The notes under the pieces were generated by a model. The model had not been told where the DNA came from, did no database searches, and was given only the letters and a program-made list of their open reading frames with translations. A DNA stretch of 64,000 nucleotides from assembly GCF_000002425.4 (NCBI RefSeq), contig NC_037270.1, positions 971,117 through 1,035,116 of the forward strand, written 5' to 3'. The stretch comes from Physcomitrium patens (taxonomy: Eukaryota; Streptophyta; Bryopsida; Funariales; Funariaceae). Shown here piece by piece: positions 32,906-44,290 of the stretch (position 1 is its first letter; every line of letters begins with the position of its first letter). The position numbers were made by a program, and so were the translations under genes.

Positions 32906-34140
32906 TGTTGAGGTAGAAAGAGTTTGCCTCAAGAAAGCACTGGGCTTCTAACTGCCACTAAATGCTCAATGAAGTCTAAGATATAAAAGTACCAAGTTTA
33001 TATATATAATATTTTTCCTTTTAGGATAATTACATCAAAACATAAGCTCAAGTACTAAGAAAACATCCAAATGTATGATAAAGTATCTTAAAACCTTATA
33101 TATCCTTATAAAAAATATTTTCTGAACTTCAACAGCTCATATCTCATGATTAAACTGTCCAAACAATCTTAAATTTTACATGAAGCATTGATAAACTTTC
33201 AAAAACTACCACAAAAAATTCAACCATAAATTTGTTACGGATCTTGGAATATCACTAAAATCCTAATAATAGCTACAAATCCTAGCTTATATACATCCAC
33301 ATACTAATTTCTTCATATCTCACAAAATAAGTACTCAAATACCATGAAAATTTGATCTATAGCTTCTTTACCTATTAACTCATACTTATAGAAATTTTAA
33401 GCCAAAAATTCGTCTAAAAACTCAAGATATGGCTCCAACTATTATTATCAGTAAAATGACTTACATATTGTCTTTCAATTATATGTGCTATCTTCAATGC
33501 CTTATAACTCCTTCATCCACATTTAAAATTTGCCAAACAATATATGTAAAGTATAGCCAAGAAACTCCAATCGCTGATCTTTCATTGCTCTGTGTATGCA
33601 TATGTTATGCTTCAAAGAGTGACAATAGGTACAAATTTGACACCTTAACTTTGAATACATATATCTCCTGTACAAAAACTCGAAATCACACAAACTTTTT
33701 ACCTAAGTTATACCCAAAACTCTGAACTTGCTGACCCTAGCCTCCAAAGCTCGAATGACTTCGAAAGAGAAATCCTAATCTCTAGTAAGGCCTCAGATAG
33801 CCTCTTTGAAGCCCATTGGATATGGCCTTTGATCAATAAGAATGAAGATCTACATTCCTTGCCTTCATCCAACCATGCCTTCTTTTCATCCCTCTTAATA
33901 AGCCTCCTAATAGTTTAAAATTTCATCTTTAGACTCCAACCTTTTTTTAAGTTTTATACTAAATATCTAAATCCTACATAATATAAACGCTATAATCAAA
34001 ATAGATAAATTCTCAAATAAATTTTCCTATATCAATCTCTTTAAATTTATTTACTAACCACTCTAATCTATATCAAGACTTACAAACATATTATATGTCT
34101 TAATTAATTTTTACATACTATAAAATATTGCAATATGACA
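32906..34140 (+). mobile_element. Solo LTR B2-a (family B, 1235 bp) in D integrase
   Basis: Begins TGTTGAGGTAGAAAG and ends CAATATGACA. Aligned to F's 5' LTR in opposite orientation (36304-37557): 'gcctcaagaaagcactgggcttcta' corresponds to F's 'gcctcaagaaagcgctgggctt' on the complement. Flanks GCGA and GTGA are a partly matching duplication. No internal region. Confidence 0.8.
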
Positions 34141-34353
34141 GTGACATAGACAGAAGCACTATATTTTACTCGCCATGGACTATGTAATTAAATGGGCAAA
34201 GGTTGTTGCAACATGACATAATAATACAAACATTGTTGCTACTTTTCTATATGAGAATATTATCACTCGATTTGGATGTCCCAAAGAATTGGTTAGCAAT
34301 TGAGGAACTCATTTCATTAATTCTACAATTACAGCTTTCATGAATATGTACGA
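34141..34353 (+). pseudogene. Element D integrase core, first part
   Basis: Reads 'ILLAMDYVIKWAKVVAT', then 'LYENIITRFGCPKELVSN' with a stop (TGA) after the Asn, then 'GTHFINSTITAFMNMYD'. The first catalytic Asp (in AMDY) is present; the second Asp position (usually VSD) is Asn. Cut at 34353 by another family B LTR. Confidence 0.8.
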
Positions 34354-35684
34354 TGTTGTATGGCATGATTTGCTATCTATTAATACATTGGGTATCTAGC
34401 TGTAGAGAGTGTAGCTTAAATCTTTATATGATTCTTGTCTTAGCTTCCAAAAATCCTTTATTTTTGTATAAAACTCCAAATATAACAAAATCCCTTCAAA
34501 ACATATTTTCTTCGGGAAGGGTTTTCTTGCCTTGAACTTTAAAAAATCATAACTATTGATCTAACTATTCAATTTGTTTCAAATTTATAATATAGGTAGA
34601 ATTTATTCTTAAATTTTACTACAAAAAAAATCAATTGCAAATTCACTCCCGAACTTTTGGCATCTAAGAAACCCAAGCAGTCACTCTAAACCCTAATTTA
34701 CAAGCATCCGAAAAACTATTTTCCTTATTTTTCAAAAACCCAAACTTCAAATGTCATAAAACTTGTGCACAAAGTTTATTAACATGAAATTACACATTCC
34801 CTAAAATTTTGAGCCAAAACCTTGTCAAATTGCTCAAGATGTAGCTCAAGAGACAACCACTAGTAAATCGGTTTACTTACTACCCTTACATTGCTTGTGC
34901 TGACTTCAAAATCCAATAACTCTTTCATGCCAACTTGAAATCCAGTAAGCAATATGTGAAAAGTATAGCCACAAAAGTGCTCTCTCCAATAGCAGTCGCC
35001 GATCCTCAATTGCTATCCGTATGCGTGCGTTATGCCCAAAAGAAAGACAGTAGGTCCAAAACTAACACCTTAACTTTGAGCGCCTATAACTTCATAAAAA
35101 TCCCAGATGACACAAAAATTACACCAAAACCATAGCCAAAAACCTAAACCTTCTGACCTTAGCCTTCAAAACTCAAATGGCCTCGAGAAACTAACCCTAA
35201 TCCTTAATATGGCCTCAGGTAGCCTCCTCAAAGCCCATTGGTCATGATTTTTGACCAATAGGAATGGAGATTTTCATTATTCATCTCCATTTATCTATAT
35301 TGGTGCCCTTATTACTCCCTTTACTACCAAAACCCTTCTTCAATCTTTTTTCTTATAAGATTAATATAATTTATGCTCTAAACATCAAATAAAAGAACCA
35401 AAAGAGGTTTTCAAAGGTCACCAATGTCTAACAAAGGTAACTCTAAATATTTAGAAGTTACTATGAACTAAACCAATCTTAAAGGCCATTATCAAAAAAG
35501 AAATTAAAGTTATACAAATTCTATAGGAGTCTTTTTAAACAACCTCTTCTTATAATAATAACCAAATTATAATCTACAACCAATTAAAATCTACTAACAT
35601 AGCTCTTACTATGTTACTTAATAAATTATATATTAAATACATAATTTCATTATTTTCATGTAATAGCCGAGCCACAACATGACA
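34354..35684 (+). mobile_element. Solo LTR B1-b (family B, 1331 bp) in D integrase
   Basis: Begins TGTTGTATGGCATG and ends CAACATGACA. The best match is B1-a at 10798-12142. The left flank is TACGA and the right ACAAG; a duplication was not resolved. An open piece at 34935-35135 is incidental. Confidence 0.75.
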
Positions 35685-36303
35685 ACAAGATCAAGCATAG
35701 AAAAATAATTCCATACATCCTAGAGCCAATGGACAAACGGAAAAGATCAACGATATTTTATGCAAGATATTAACTAAGACTATTTTGGAGGTAGGTACGG
35801 ATTAGGATACCATATTATGTACAACCTTATAGGCATATCAAACAGCATATAAATTAACAACCAATTCTATCCCATTCAAATTCATTTATGGGCAAAAAGT
35901 GTTCTTATCTATCGAACTAGAAGTCCGTAATTCATGGATTACGATGGATGACCGAGTGAGTAATAAAAAATACGTGTACTACCAATTGGTAAAATTAAAA
36001 GAATTGGATGAAATTTGAGCTACTACTCTTTTAATGATGGAAGCCACCCAAAAATGAGAGAAAAGTTACTATGATAGTAAACTGTAACCTAAGAGTTTTA
36101 TGTCCATGAATTTGATCTTGCTTTATGATAGTTATTTTAATACTTTTTTAAAAAAATTTCAAGTTGGATGGCATGGTTTGTATCAGGTGGTTAAAAGATT
36201 TTCCAATAAGTCAGTCCAATTGAAAGATTTTATGGGCCATCAATTTAATACATGAATTAACGGGAACCAATTACGGCTGCATTATACTTAAAATCCAAGA
36301 CGG
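35685..36303 (+). pseudogene. Element D integrase, second part
   Basis: Resumes with 'IHPRANGQTEKINDILCKIL' (the Glu after the Gln-Thr of the DDE core is present) and 'LTTNSIPFKFIYGQKVFL', then a decayed C-terminal domain ('FQVGWHGLYQVVKRFSNKSV') to 'NGNQLRLHYT'. No chromodomain is seen. It ends at the LTR of F. Confidence 0.8.
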
Positions 36304-37557
36304 TGTCGAACTGTAAATGCTTATAGTATGTAAAAATTATTTAGAACACATTAAATGTTAATAAATCTAAATGTATGTTAGAGTGGATAATAGATTAAAT
36401 TAAAAAGAGTTGGTATGAAAAAAAACTTTATTTTGTTTTCCTTACTTAGTTTGATTATAGTATATAAAAGTTATAGAACCTTAATGTTAAGTATGAAGCC
36501 TTGAGAGGAGATAGGGGCCTAAAGATGAAGATTTAAACTAATAGGAGGTTAATTGGGAGGGATGAAACCAAGGCATGGTTGGATGAAGGTAGAAATAAGG
36601 ATCTTCATCCCTATTGGTCGAAAACCATGCCCAATGGACTTTTAGGAGGCTGCCCGCGACCTTGATAAGGGTTTCGGCGACTTCAAAGAGGCCATTAGGA
36701 AATCAGAGGCAAGGGTTGTAAAGTTTAGGGTTTTGGCTACAATTTTTGTACAAATTTTATAGGGTTTGGAGTTAGGGTGAATAAGTTATAGCCGTTTGAA
36801 GTTAAGGTGTCAATTTGAGACCTACTGTTACTCTTTTGAGTTTAAGAAGAGTCTTACAGAAGCTTTTGGAGATCGGAAGGTGCGGCTGGAAGGGCAACTT
36901 CAAGACATACATCTTTTGCGAAGGAAATTTTGCATTTCGAGTTTATATGAAGGAGTTATAGGGAGTTAAAGACAGCGCATTCAAATCAAAGGTAGTAAGT
37001 GAACGGTTTTGTTCAAAGTAGTGTTAGGAGCCATAACTTGAGTTTTCGAACGAAACTTTGGCTCAAACTTTGGGAGAATGTAAACATTTGTGTTAAAAAG
37101 CTATCTATATAAGTTTCGTGGTATTTGGACTTATGGTTTGTGAGATATGAAGAAAATTTCACGCGGGTATATAAAGATTAGGGTTTGAAGTGATTGTTAG
37201 GGCTTTGAAGATATCTCAAGATCCGCGACGAATTTGAGGTTGAAATTTGTTGTACAAATTAATAACAACATATCAGTACTTCATGTAAATTTCGATCTTG
37301 TTTGGACGGTTGGATTAAGAGTTATGAGGTGTTGAGGTTCGGGAGAATTTCCACACAAGGATATACAAGGTTTTAGAGTACTTCTACCATATTTTGGGTG
37401 TTGTTGGTTATTTAAGACTTAAGTATTTGGTGTAATTTTCCCAAAAGGAGAACTTATATATATAAATTTAGGATTTCCTTATTTTAAGCTTGATTGAGCA
37501 ATTAGTGACAGCCAGAAGCCCAGCGCTTTCTTGAGGCAAAACCTCTCTACCCCGACA
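36304..37557 (+). repeat. Element F 5' LTR (family B)
   Basis: TGTCGAACTG to CCCCGACA, terminal inverted repeat TGTCG/CGACA. Antiparallel to B2-a and, more distantly, to B1-a and B1-b. Its left flank is GACGG; no right copy exists to test a duplication. Confidence 0.85.
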
Positions 37558-37559
37558 TC

Positions 37560-37577
37560 TTGGTGCTTCCACTAAGA
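37560..37577 (+). promoter_or_regulatory. Element F primer-binding site candidate
   Basis: TTGGTGCTTCCACTAAGA two bases after the LTR. Contains the TGG expected opposite a tRNA CCA end. I could not name the tRNA. Confidence 0.45.
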
Positions 37578-37610
37578 GAGCCTTAAGGCACTTATTTTCA
37601 ATAAGTTGAA

Positions 37611-39430
37611 ATGGGGGATCAAAATCTAGGGTTTGGATTATCAAGAAGAGTGGGTGCCCATGATTTATTCATGGCATTTGCTCAATTTATGAAAGAAAGG
37701 CAACAAGTACATAAAGAGGATAGAAACACTACTAAGGCCTTACAAGTAGTAGTCGACAAAGTTGGGAGGTTTGATGGGAGGAATATCACCAAGTTCTTAA
37801 GAATTTATATATGTGAAATGGAAGTGTATCAAGTTTCAAAGATGAAGATGATTACCACCTTTGATTTCGCAGTGATACCAGAAATAAGGGAGAGAGTGCA
37901 AGAGTTACATTCTGATATTATATTATAGAAGAAATTTGAAGAACTCTTGAAAGATGAATTTTTTGAGGAGGATTCAGAAAGAATGACCAAGGTGACTTTT
38001 TTGGAGTGGATTGAGCAACGGCCTGGGAATCAAATGGCTCCAAATGAATTAATCAGGGAGTTTGAAATAAAGTTTGATCAATTGCCATGGCAAGAGAAGC
38101 AGCTATTGGAAAGAAGGAAAATTGGATTATTCTTATAAGTAGTTGATGAACACCTAGAAGATAAGTTACTCTTTCACCTAGTAGACAAGACATCTGAGAG
38201 TGGTTTTACAAATAATTGAAAGCTAGTAAAAGAGACAGTGGGACTTTTGGCTAAACAACAAAAGATTAAGGCTTATGGTATAATATCAAGGTTGGAACCA
38301 GTGTCTGCATCTCAAAATCTAGAGCTACCTCAAAAAGGAATAAAGACTGTGACGAATGACACTCTTGAAGAATTAATCAAGGACATATGGGATTTGAAGG
38401 TGGAAATGACTGAATTGAAGAAATTCCAAATGGTAAGCTTATCAAGGGTAGTTGAAGAGTCAAAAGGATTTGTAGAGAGATGTATGTAGTGTGAAAATCC
38501 AAACCACAAGTGTGGTGATTGTGATAGCTATAAGGCTGCAATCAAAGATGGTACTGTATATTTCAAGGAGGGTAGGATAAGACTCACAAGATCAGATGAG
38601 CCTTTAAAGACCAATTTTGGAAAGGGTGGCATGAAAAAATTGGTAGAAGATCAAACATCAAAGGGTAATGCCATAAAAGGAAAGCAAGTTGAAGCTTATT
38701 CTATTACGGTTGAACAAAAGGTAGTTAAGACTAATTCTTCACAAAGCACTAAAGCCATGATCAAGGGAGTTGAAGCTATCAGAAAGATAACTGGATGGGA
38801 TGATCCAGTTGATATCATTAGCATTAAATCTTTTTTGTATAAAGACAAACATGATGATGATTTGCATGAAGCTATGGTTGAAGAAAAAAGAGATAGAGCT
38901 ATTTGTGAAGAAGATGTTGGTGAGCCAACAAACAAGAAGAAGTTGGTGAGCCAACAAGCAAGAAGAGGTCTCCGAGAAATAAAGAAGCTCAAGAGGAACA
39001 AAATCTTGAGAAGGTGCCTTCTTCTACTCGTCTTGGAGACACACCATTACCAAAAGAGTGGTGGAAGAAAGACAAAATGAAGGAGAAGGATGATTCTAAC
39101 AAAGCTAAAGGTAAAACTCCTACCTATAAGCTTCAATCTGATATAGAGTCATCAACAGATATGAAGAGTATTTTAGAGGAGAAGATCTTAGATGCAAAGA
39201 TTGAATTCACTCTATGAGAGGCTCTTGGTATTGCCAAGAGGGATTTTCATGAGCTGATTATCAATGTGATAAAGAGAAAGAGGCAGATGACAACTGAAGC
39301 TATTATGGTGGAAGCATTGGACACTTGGATAACTGTAGATGAAGAAGAAGAGATAAGGCAGGTATTTGTACAATTTGCAATGCCAAAAGTTGGAAGTAAG
39401 ATTGATATGGAAGACAAGGATTCACTTAAA
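37611..39430 (+). pseudogene. Element F gag
   Basis: Starts at ATG 37611 (MGDQNLGFGLSRRVGAHDLF), 53 bases after the LTR. The Gag core follows, with stops at 37926-37928 and 38136-38138 and another near 38217. At 38481-38522 is a CCHC knuckle, CM-stop-CENPNHKCGDC, with a TAG (38487-38489) between its first two cysteines. After it come 'VYFKEGRIRL' and 'NFGKGGMKKL'. A frameshift near 39014-39080 moves the frame to 'KTPTYKLQSDIESSTDMKSI', then 'EALGIAKRDFHELIINVIKR' in the next part. The product would be the particle protein. Domain order is clear; I do not know a named Gag family for the region after the knuckle. Confidence 0.75.
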
Positions 39431-40077
39431 TAACTTGGGGTTATAAAAGAGCATCAAGTGGAATATGCATATGAAGAATCTACTGTAAAAAAAGAGATTG
39501 TACAAAAAGCATGTGAAAACACTTGTTCTAAATGTGATAATGATGGAATGGGAAATAGTAGCTATTCAGTTTCTTATTGGGCTAGAGCTATTACAGAGGC
39601 ATATGTGAGACTGGGAGATTTTCAAGATCCAACTTTGGCCTTAGTTGATCATGGATCTGAAATCAATATTATGTCAATGCGGATATATGAAAAGAATAAA
39701 TGGCCAATTGACATCAACCATGGTTGGATAATTAGAGCAACAAATAATCAACAAGGTGATTTATATGGAGCTTGTCCAGCTATAAAGACCAAGATTGGAG
39801 ATGTGGAGGTGGAATAAAATTTCTTCGTACAAAATTCTGCTACATATCCGGTAATACTTGGTCAGCCCTATATTACTGCTACTAGAATGGAGACTAGAGT
39901 CTTGAATGATGGTTCACATTATGCCAGGATTCGCAGTTGGACTGGAAAAAAAGTTGTGTAATTTATTACTGTAAAACCTATTCATGAGAGGTACAGGAAG
40001 CAATTAAGAGGGATGCCTTTGGAGCCAAGAAACAATTTTGTGGATTTCTAGAAAGCACCTCTGTAAGATGGGGACAC
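39431..40077 (+). pseudogene. Element F aspartic protease
   Basis: Open piece 39458-39817 contains 'YWARAITEAYVRLGDF' and the active site LALVDHGSEINIMSMR, in which Asp-Ser/Thr-Gly is Asp-His-Gly. 'YPVILGQPYITATRMETRVL' after a stop corresponds to the ILG strand of retropepsins. Whether DHG is normal for this lineage or a mutation cannot be judged from one copy; the surrounding residues are well kept, which favours normal. Confidence 0.75.
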
Positions 40078-41550
40078 ATGGGTATAAATGAATCATCTAT
40101 AAATCCCAGTGTAGATCATATGACTTTTGGATTTTTAAACTTTACTAATAATGGATTTATAAGTATTCAAAAGATTAAAGATTTAGATTTTGTAAATAAA
40201 AGAAGGGTGAAGAAACAAGAGAAAAACTTAAAAAGAGTGGATTTAGTTTCAAGTGATGAAGCCATAGTTGGAATGATAGAAGAAGTGGGTTTTGAAGAGG
40301 ATTTAATAGAGGTTTTGGAAGATTTGGCTGTAAGCATGGATAGAGATGCTATTGTAGAGTTACACTCAAGAGAAACTTATAAGGAGTTAGAAAAGATAGT
40401 AGCAAATGGTGGACTTGCTACAAGCTATGGGTTGAAACAAGAGGCTAAAGTACAAACTAAATATAAAACTGTAGCTAAAAAGATTAAACTTGTAGCTACC
40501 CAGTTATCAGTGGATACTATGGAGCATATCAAACAAGCAATTATGGAGCTAAGTTTAAAGAAAAGGTACAAAATTGGACATCAATTTACTCAAGAATCAT
40601 TATTTAAGCTGAAGATTGGAGGGGGTGATTTCTTGACATCAATAGAGAAGAATCTTTTTCAAAAAATGCTTATTGAATATGGTAAGGCATTTGCCTTAAA
40701 TCCTAATGAGATTGGATGTGTGGATCCTAATTTTATAGCACCTATGGTAATCTTTACGATACCACATATTCCATGGGATTTAAAACCTATACCTGTGCCT
40801 AGAGCTTTGCTTCCAAAATTGATAGAATTATTGAAGGAAAAAGTGAAGATGGAAATTTTAGAACCTTCAATTGCTCCCTACTCTAATAGATGGTTTACAG
40901 TACCCAAGAAGTCAGGGACATTGAGGTTCATTCAAGATATGCAACCTGCAAACAAAGTGACTATCCGAAACATGGGATCAGGACCTATAGTAGATGAAGT
41001 GGCTGAGCAATTTGCAGGTCATGCCATCTATTCTATTGGAAACTTGTATTCTAGGTATGACCAATTTCAATTGGCTAAAGAGAGTAGAGATTTAACCACC
41101 ATGAAGATTCCTTTGGATTTAATGAGGATGTGTACTTTACCTCAAGGTGCAACCAACTCAGTGGCTCATATGCAAAATGCTATGAACCAAATATTAAAAG
41201 ACTTTGTACCTGAGAAGGCCATCCCATTTTTGGATGATATACCTATTAAAGGAGATAGAGAAGAAGATAAGGATGAGACCATGGAGGTTTAAGGTTGCAG
41301 AAATTTTGTCAAGAGGCATATTGAAGATGTGGCTAAGATATTAGAGACATTGGAATTAGTTAACTTGAGATTATCTTTAGAGAAATCAAGCTTTGGAGTT
41401 GATAAAATTCTAGTCGTGGGACACATGTGCGACAAGTATGGTAGAAAACCAAACCTTGATAAGGTTGATGCTATATCTAGAATGAAGGCTTGTAAAAGTG
41501 TTAGAGAAGTCAGAAGGTTTTTAGGGGTGTGTGTATTCTATCATATTTGA
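40078..41550 (+). pseudogene. Element F reverse transcriptase
   Basis: An open piece of 404 residues (40078-41292) followed by one of 73 (41329-41550). N-terminal extension, then 'ALLPKLIELLKEKVKMEILE', 'YSNRWFTVPKKSGTLRFIQD', 'IYSIGNLYSRYDQFQLAKES', 'LPQGATNSVAHMQNAMNQIL' and the catalytic FLDD at 41227-41238. The thumb, 'ILVVGHMCDKYGRKPNLDKV', follows the stop at 41290-41292. The finger motif usually ending D-L/F-x-x-Y reads NLYSRYDQ, so the first catalytic Asp is Asn. The rest of the core is intact. Confidence 0.85.
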
Positions 41551-42130
41551 GTGTCTTTCTTTGCTCATATCTCAGAACCACTATACAAGTTATTGAGGAA
41601 AGGTAAGAGATTTGTTTGGAGAGAAGAACAAGAAATAGCTATGGAAAATCTAAAGAAGATGTTGAGTTCACCACCTGTGCTTAGACAAGTGGAATATTAA
41701 TGTGGAAGACCAATGATTGTAATAGTGGATACAAGTCCTATAGCAATTGGATGGACAATTGGATAAGATAATATGGAAGGGAGAAGATTTGCTATAAGAT
41801 TTGGAGCTAAGATTCTTACAAAGAGGCAAAAGACTTATCCACAAGTTAAAAGAGAGGTTTGGGGAGCACTCACTGCTCTAAAGGCTGAAAGGAATTATTT
41901 GATTGGAGTAAGTGTGGTTTTAGAAACAGATTGTTTACCTATACTTGGAATGATAATTAACTGCACTACTCTAGATATTGCTATGCTAAGATGGATAGCA
42001 TATATAAGAACATTGAATCCTGTTTTAGTACATATTACTGATAAAAAAAACTTAGTGGCAGACATGTTGTCTAGAGCTAGATATACCTTTGAAGAAGAAA
42101 TGGTGTTTCATGAAAGGAGTGAAGATCAAG
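41551..42130 (+). pseudogene. Element F RNase H
   Basis: Starts after a stop (TGA 41548-41550) with 'VSFFAHISEPLYKLLRKGKR', then 'PMIVIVDTSPIAIGWTIG' (catalytic Asp in VDTS) and, in the open piece beginning 41773, 'RFAIRFGAKILTKRQKTYPQ', 'AERNYLIGVSVVLETDCLPI' and 'NLVADMLSRARY', the usual end of a gypsy RNase H. Stops at 41698-41700 and about 41764 break the front half. Confidence 0.8.
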
Positions 42131-42715
42131 AAGACAAGAGCTACAGAAATTTATTTTCTACAGGTGGAATGGATTTTAATGATGAGGCTGAAATTTTCCA
42201 TAAGGATTTGTATGAAGGCAAATTGAGGGATATTGAAACTTACTTGAGCAAAATGAAGAAGCAAGAAGGATGGATGGATAAGACCTTCAAAGATATTAGA
42301 CATCAATTCTATGGTTATCTACTTAAAGATGGATTCTTATGGAAGAGGCCAAAAAGAGGTGATAAATTTTCATTAAAGGTAGTAGGAGATCTTAAGACTA
42401 AAATTCAAGTTTTGAAAGAATATCATGATACACTTTGGGCAGGACACAGGGGAGTTTGGACTACATATACCAAGATCAAGGAAAGGTATTGGTGGAAGGG
42501 TCTATACAAAGACGTAGAAGACTTTGTAAGTTCATGTACAGAGTGTCAACTACAATCCAAGGTTAGATATAGAGATGGATTACATCCTACTTATCCACCT
42601 TCTATACATTTTCAATGGGTGATTGATTTGGTAGCTATGCCATTAGGACTTTGGGGTATGAAATACTTAGTTTTGGCAAGAGAGGAGCTATCAAATTATG
42701 TTGAAGGGAGGGCTT
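42131..42715 (+). pseudogene. Element F integrase, N-terminal part
   Basis: The same open piece runs on to integrase. HHCC: 'EYHDTLWAGHRGVWTTYTKI' and 'FVSSCTECQLQSKVRYRD'. The core starts 'FQWVIDLVAMPLGLWGMKYL' (first catalytic Asp in VIDL) and 'LVLAREELSNYVEGRAL'. It is then lost at the junction with H near 42715. All residues of the zinc module are present, so this part of F is little decayed. Confidence 0.85.
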
Positions 42716-42725
42716 TGTACCTTCT
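42700..42725. other. Junction of F integrase with H integrase (deletion scar)
   Basis: Left of this point the plus strand encodes F integrase; right of it the minus strand encodes H integrase ('KLLANELK' reading leftward). Neither element has an LTR end here and no target duplication is visible. This is not an insertion boundary but the scar of a deletion or rearrangement. Confidence 0.65.
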
Positions 42726-43960
42726 TCAATTCATTTGCTAATAGCTTATAATATTGTTGAGCCATTTCTAAGTGAGTCTTTATGATTGCTTGTAGTTGAG
42801 CCATCTTCGTAGTAAACTACTCTATTGTTGGATTTGCAGACTTTGAAGGCTCTATCATATCCAACTTTGGATGATGGCCGTAGTTTGAGAAGAGTAGCAA
42901 TTGCTATGTAGATGCATAGATTGTATTGTTGTATGCAAATTTATCAAGGACAAGTAGGAAGTCCAATCGTCTTGTTTATAATTGATAGTACACTTTAAAT
43001 ATTGCTCAAGAATTTGATTGATCAGCTTTATTTGGCCATTAGTTTGAGGGTGAAAGGTAGAGAAAAGGTTGATGACAACCTTAAGAACCTTGAAGAGTGC
43101 CTTTCAAAACCTTGATACAAATTGTGACCCATGATTCGACACAATGTCGTTTGATAATTTATGATAACAATAGACATTATCAATGAAAAGTCTTGCCATC
43201 TCTTCACTAGTAATTGACTTCTTATAAGGTATAAAATGTATTATCTTAGTCAATTGATCAACAACTAAAAAGATAGTGTCAAATGAGCTTGATGGTAGAA
43301 GATCTGTAATAAAATCTATAGAAATAGGTGACAATGGTTGTCTTGAAATATGTATAGGTTGAAGAAGTCTATATGACTAATGTTGAGAGTTCTTTGATCT
43401 TGAATAAGTATCACATGATAGTACAAATTTTTTAATGTCCTTCTATATTTTAAGCCACCAAAAGTCTTTGGACAAAAGTTCCAAGGTTTTGTTGAATGCA
43501 AAATGTCCGACTATATAAAAGTCATGGCATGTTTGAAGAATGCCTAAGCAAGTTGGCCTTTCAAGAATGAACAAACATTCTTCAAAAAATAAGAGATTAT
43601 CTTCATACTTGAATTTAAAAGACTCTTCAAGAAGGTTGTTGGTAAGACGATTGATATTAAGAACAAGAGGGTCCGTATTTGAGGCTTTACAAACTTCATC
43701 AAGAAATGATAAATCCACAAGCATTGATACATTGGTTGCTCAAAGATGAAATTATTTAGGCTTTAACAAGGTTACTCATTGTTGATCATATGCTGCCTCA
43801 CCTTCTTTTGCTTCACGATAGAAATGTCTTGATAATACATCTGATAATCCTTATTGGCTCTCGAGTCGATACATGATGCAAAAGACAAATTGTGATAAAG
43901 ATATACTCCAATGTACTTGGTGAAAATTCAAGACTCAGACTGATATGAAGTATTGAAGAT
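42716..43960 (-). pseudogene. Element H integrase
   Basis: Minus-strand open pieces 43443-43724 and 43104-43334. HHCC module: 'TCHDFYIVGHFAFNKTLELL' and 'FVLSCDTYSRSK', last Cys changed to Tyr. The core reads 'ISIDFITDLLPSSSFDTIFL' and 'VSNHGSQFVSRF', then 'STFHPQTNGQIKLINQILEQ', where the usual Thr-Glu is Ile-Lys, so the catalytic Glu is lost, and the second catalytic Asp (VSD) is Asn. The reading goes on through 'FAYNNTIYAS' and 'EPSKSANPTIE' to about 42715. The C terminus, chromodomain and LTR are absent. Confidence 0.8.
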
Positions 43961-44290
43961 TCTTGTGATTTGTATATATAGTCACCTATTGAGAGGTGCT
44001 TTCAAAAAAGTGGCACCATTTTTGGAAAGATTCTATTATAACAAGCAGCTCTTTATTATAGATTTTGTAATTAATTTCTATCATTGAAAATTTTTTAGAA
44101 TAAAATGCAATTGAATGAAGTTTGTTATCTTCTCTATATTGCAACAAGATTGCTTCCAATACAAAGTTTGAAGCATTGGTTTCCTTAAAATAGGGCTCAT
44201 TGAAATCTAGATATATCAAAATGAGAGTTATTATAAAAGTATCTTTTAAGCTTTTAAAAGCTTTCTCTACTTCAAGGCCCTAGTCCAACT
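43961..44290 (-). pseudogene. Element H RNase H
   Basis: Open piece 43986-44219 gives 'ETNASNFVLEAILLQYREDN', 'LHSIAFYSKKFSMIEINYKI' and 'NKELLVIIESFQKWCHF'. The usual E-x-D-A-S start reads ETNAS, so the first catalytic Asp is Asn. The second half of the domain, to 43700, is stop-rich. Confidence 0.75.

Larger units (their letters stand above)
8109..36303 (+). mobile_element. Element D: plus-strand Ty3/gypsy element of family C, interrupted many times
   Basis: D starts with a family C LTR (8109-8849) and a primer-binding site. Gag, protease, RT, RNase H and integrase follow, split across 8960-14607, 20294-20661, 32033-32905, 34141-34353 and 35685-36303. The gaps are family B LTR 10798-12142, copia-1, element E, family B LTR 32906-34140 and family B LTR 34354-35684. 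D ends where F's LTR begins; its 3' LTR is not found. The integrase has an ILLAMDYVIKWAK motif and RT a 'WTNADLKGIP' motif, which point to a non-chromodomain gypsy lineage (possibly the Athila/Tat group). Many stops and an altered protease and RT active site show it is long dead. Confidence 0.8.
36304..42715 (+). mobile_element. Element F: divergent Ty3/gypsy element with family B LTR, right end missing
   Basis: A 1254-bp 5' LTR (36304-37557), primer-binding site, then gag, protease, RT, RNase H and the start of integrase on the plus strand. The Gag-Pol is distinctive: protease active site DHG, RT box FLDD, and integrase with 'LVLAREELSNYVEGRAL'. The coding region is better preserved than its neighbours (longest open pieces 404 and 322 residues), though it still has about ten stops and one frameshift. 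It breaks off near 42715 in integrase where H's minus-strand integrase begins; no 3' LTR. It lies at the end of D. Confidence 0.85.

Noticed and set aside
38696..39001. Minus-strand open frames opposite F gag (also 38739-38957)
   Set aside because: Shadows of the real plus-strand Gag reading; no start context or motif.
36304..42715. F as an endogenous pararetrovirus
   Set aside because: It has an integrase with a zinc module after RNase H, a preceding LTR and no movement protein, so it is a gypsy retrotransposon.
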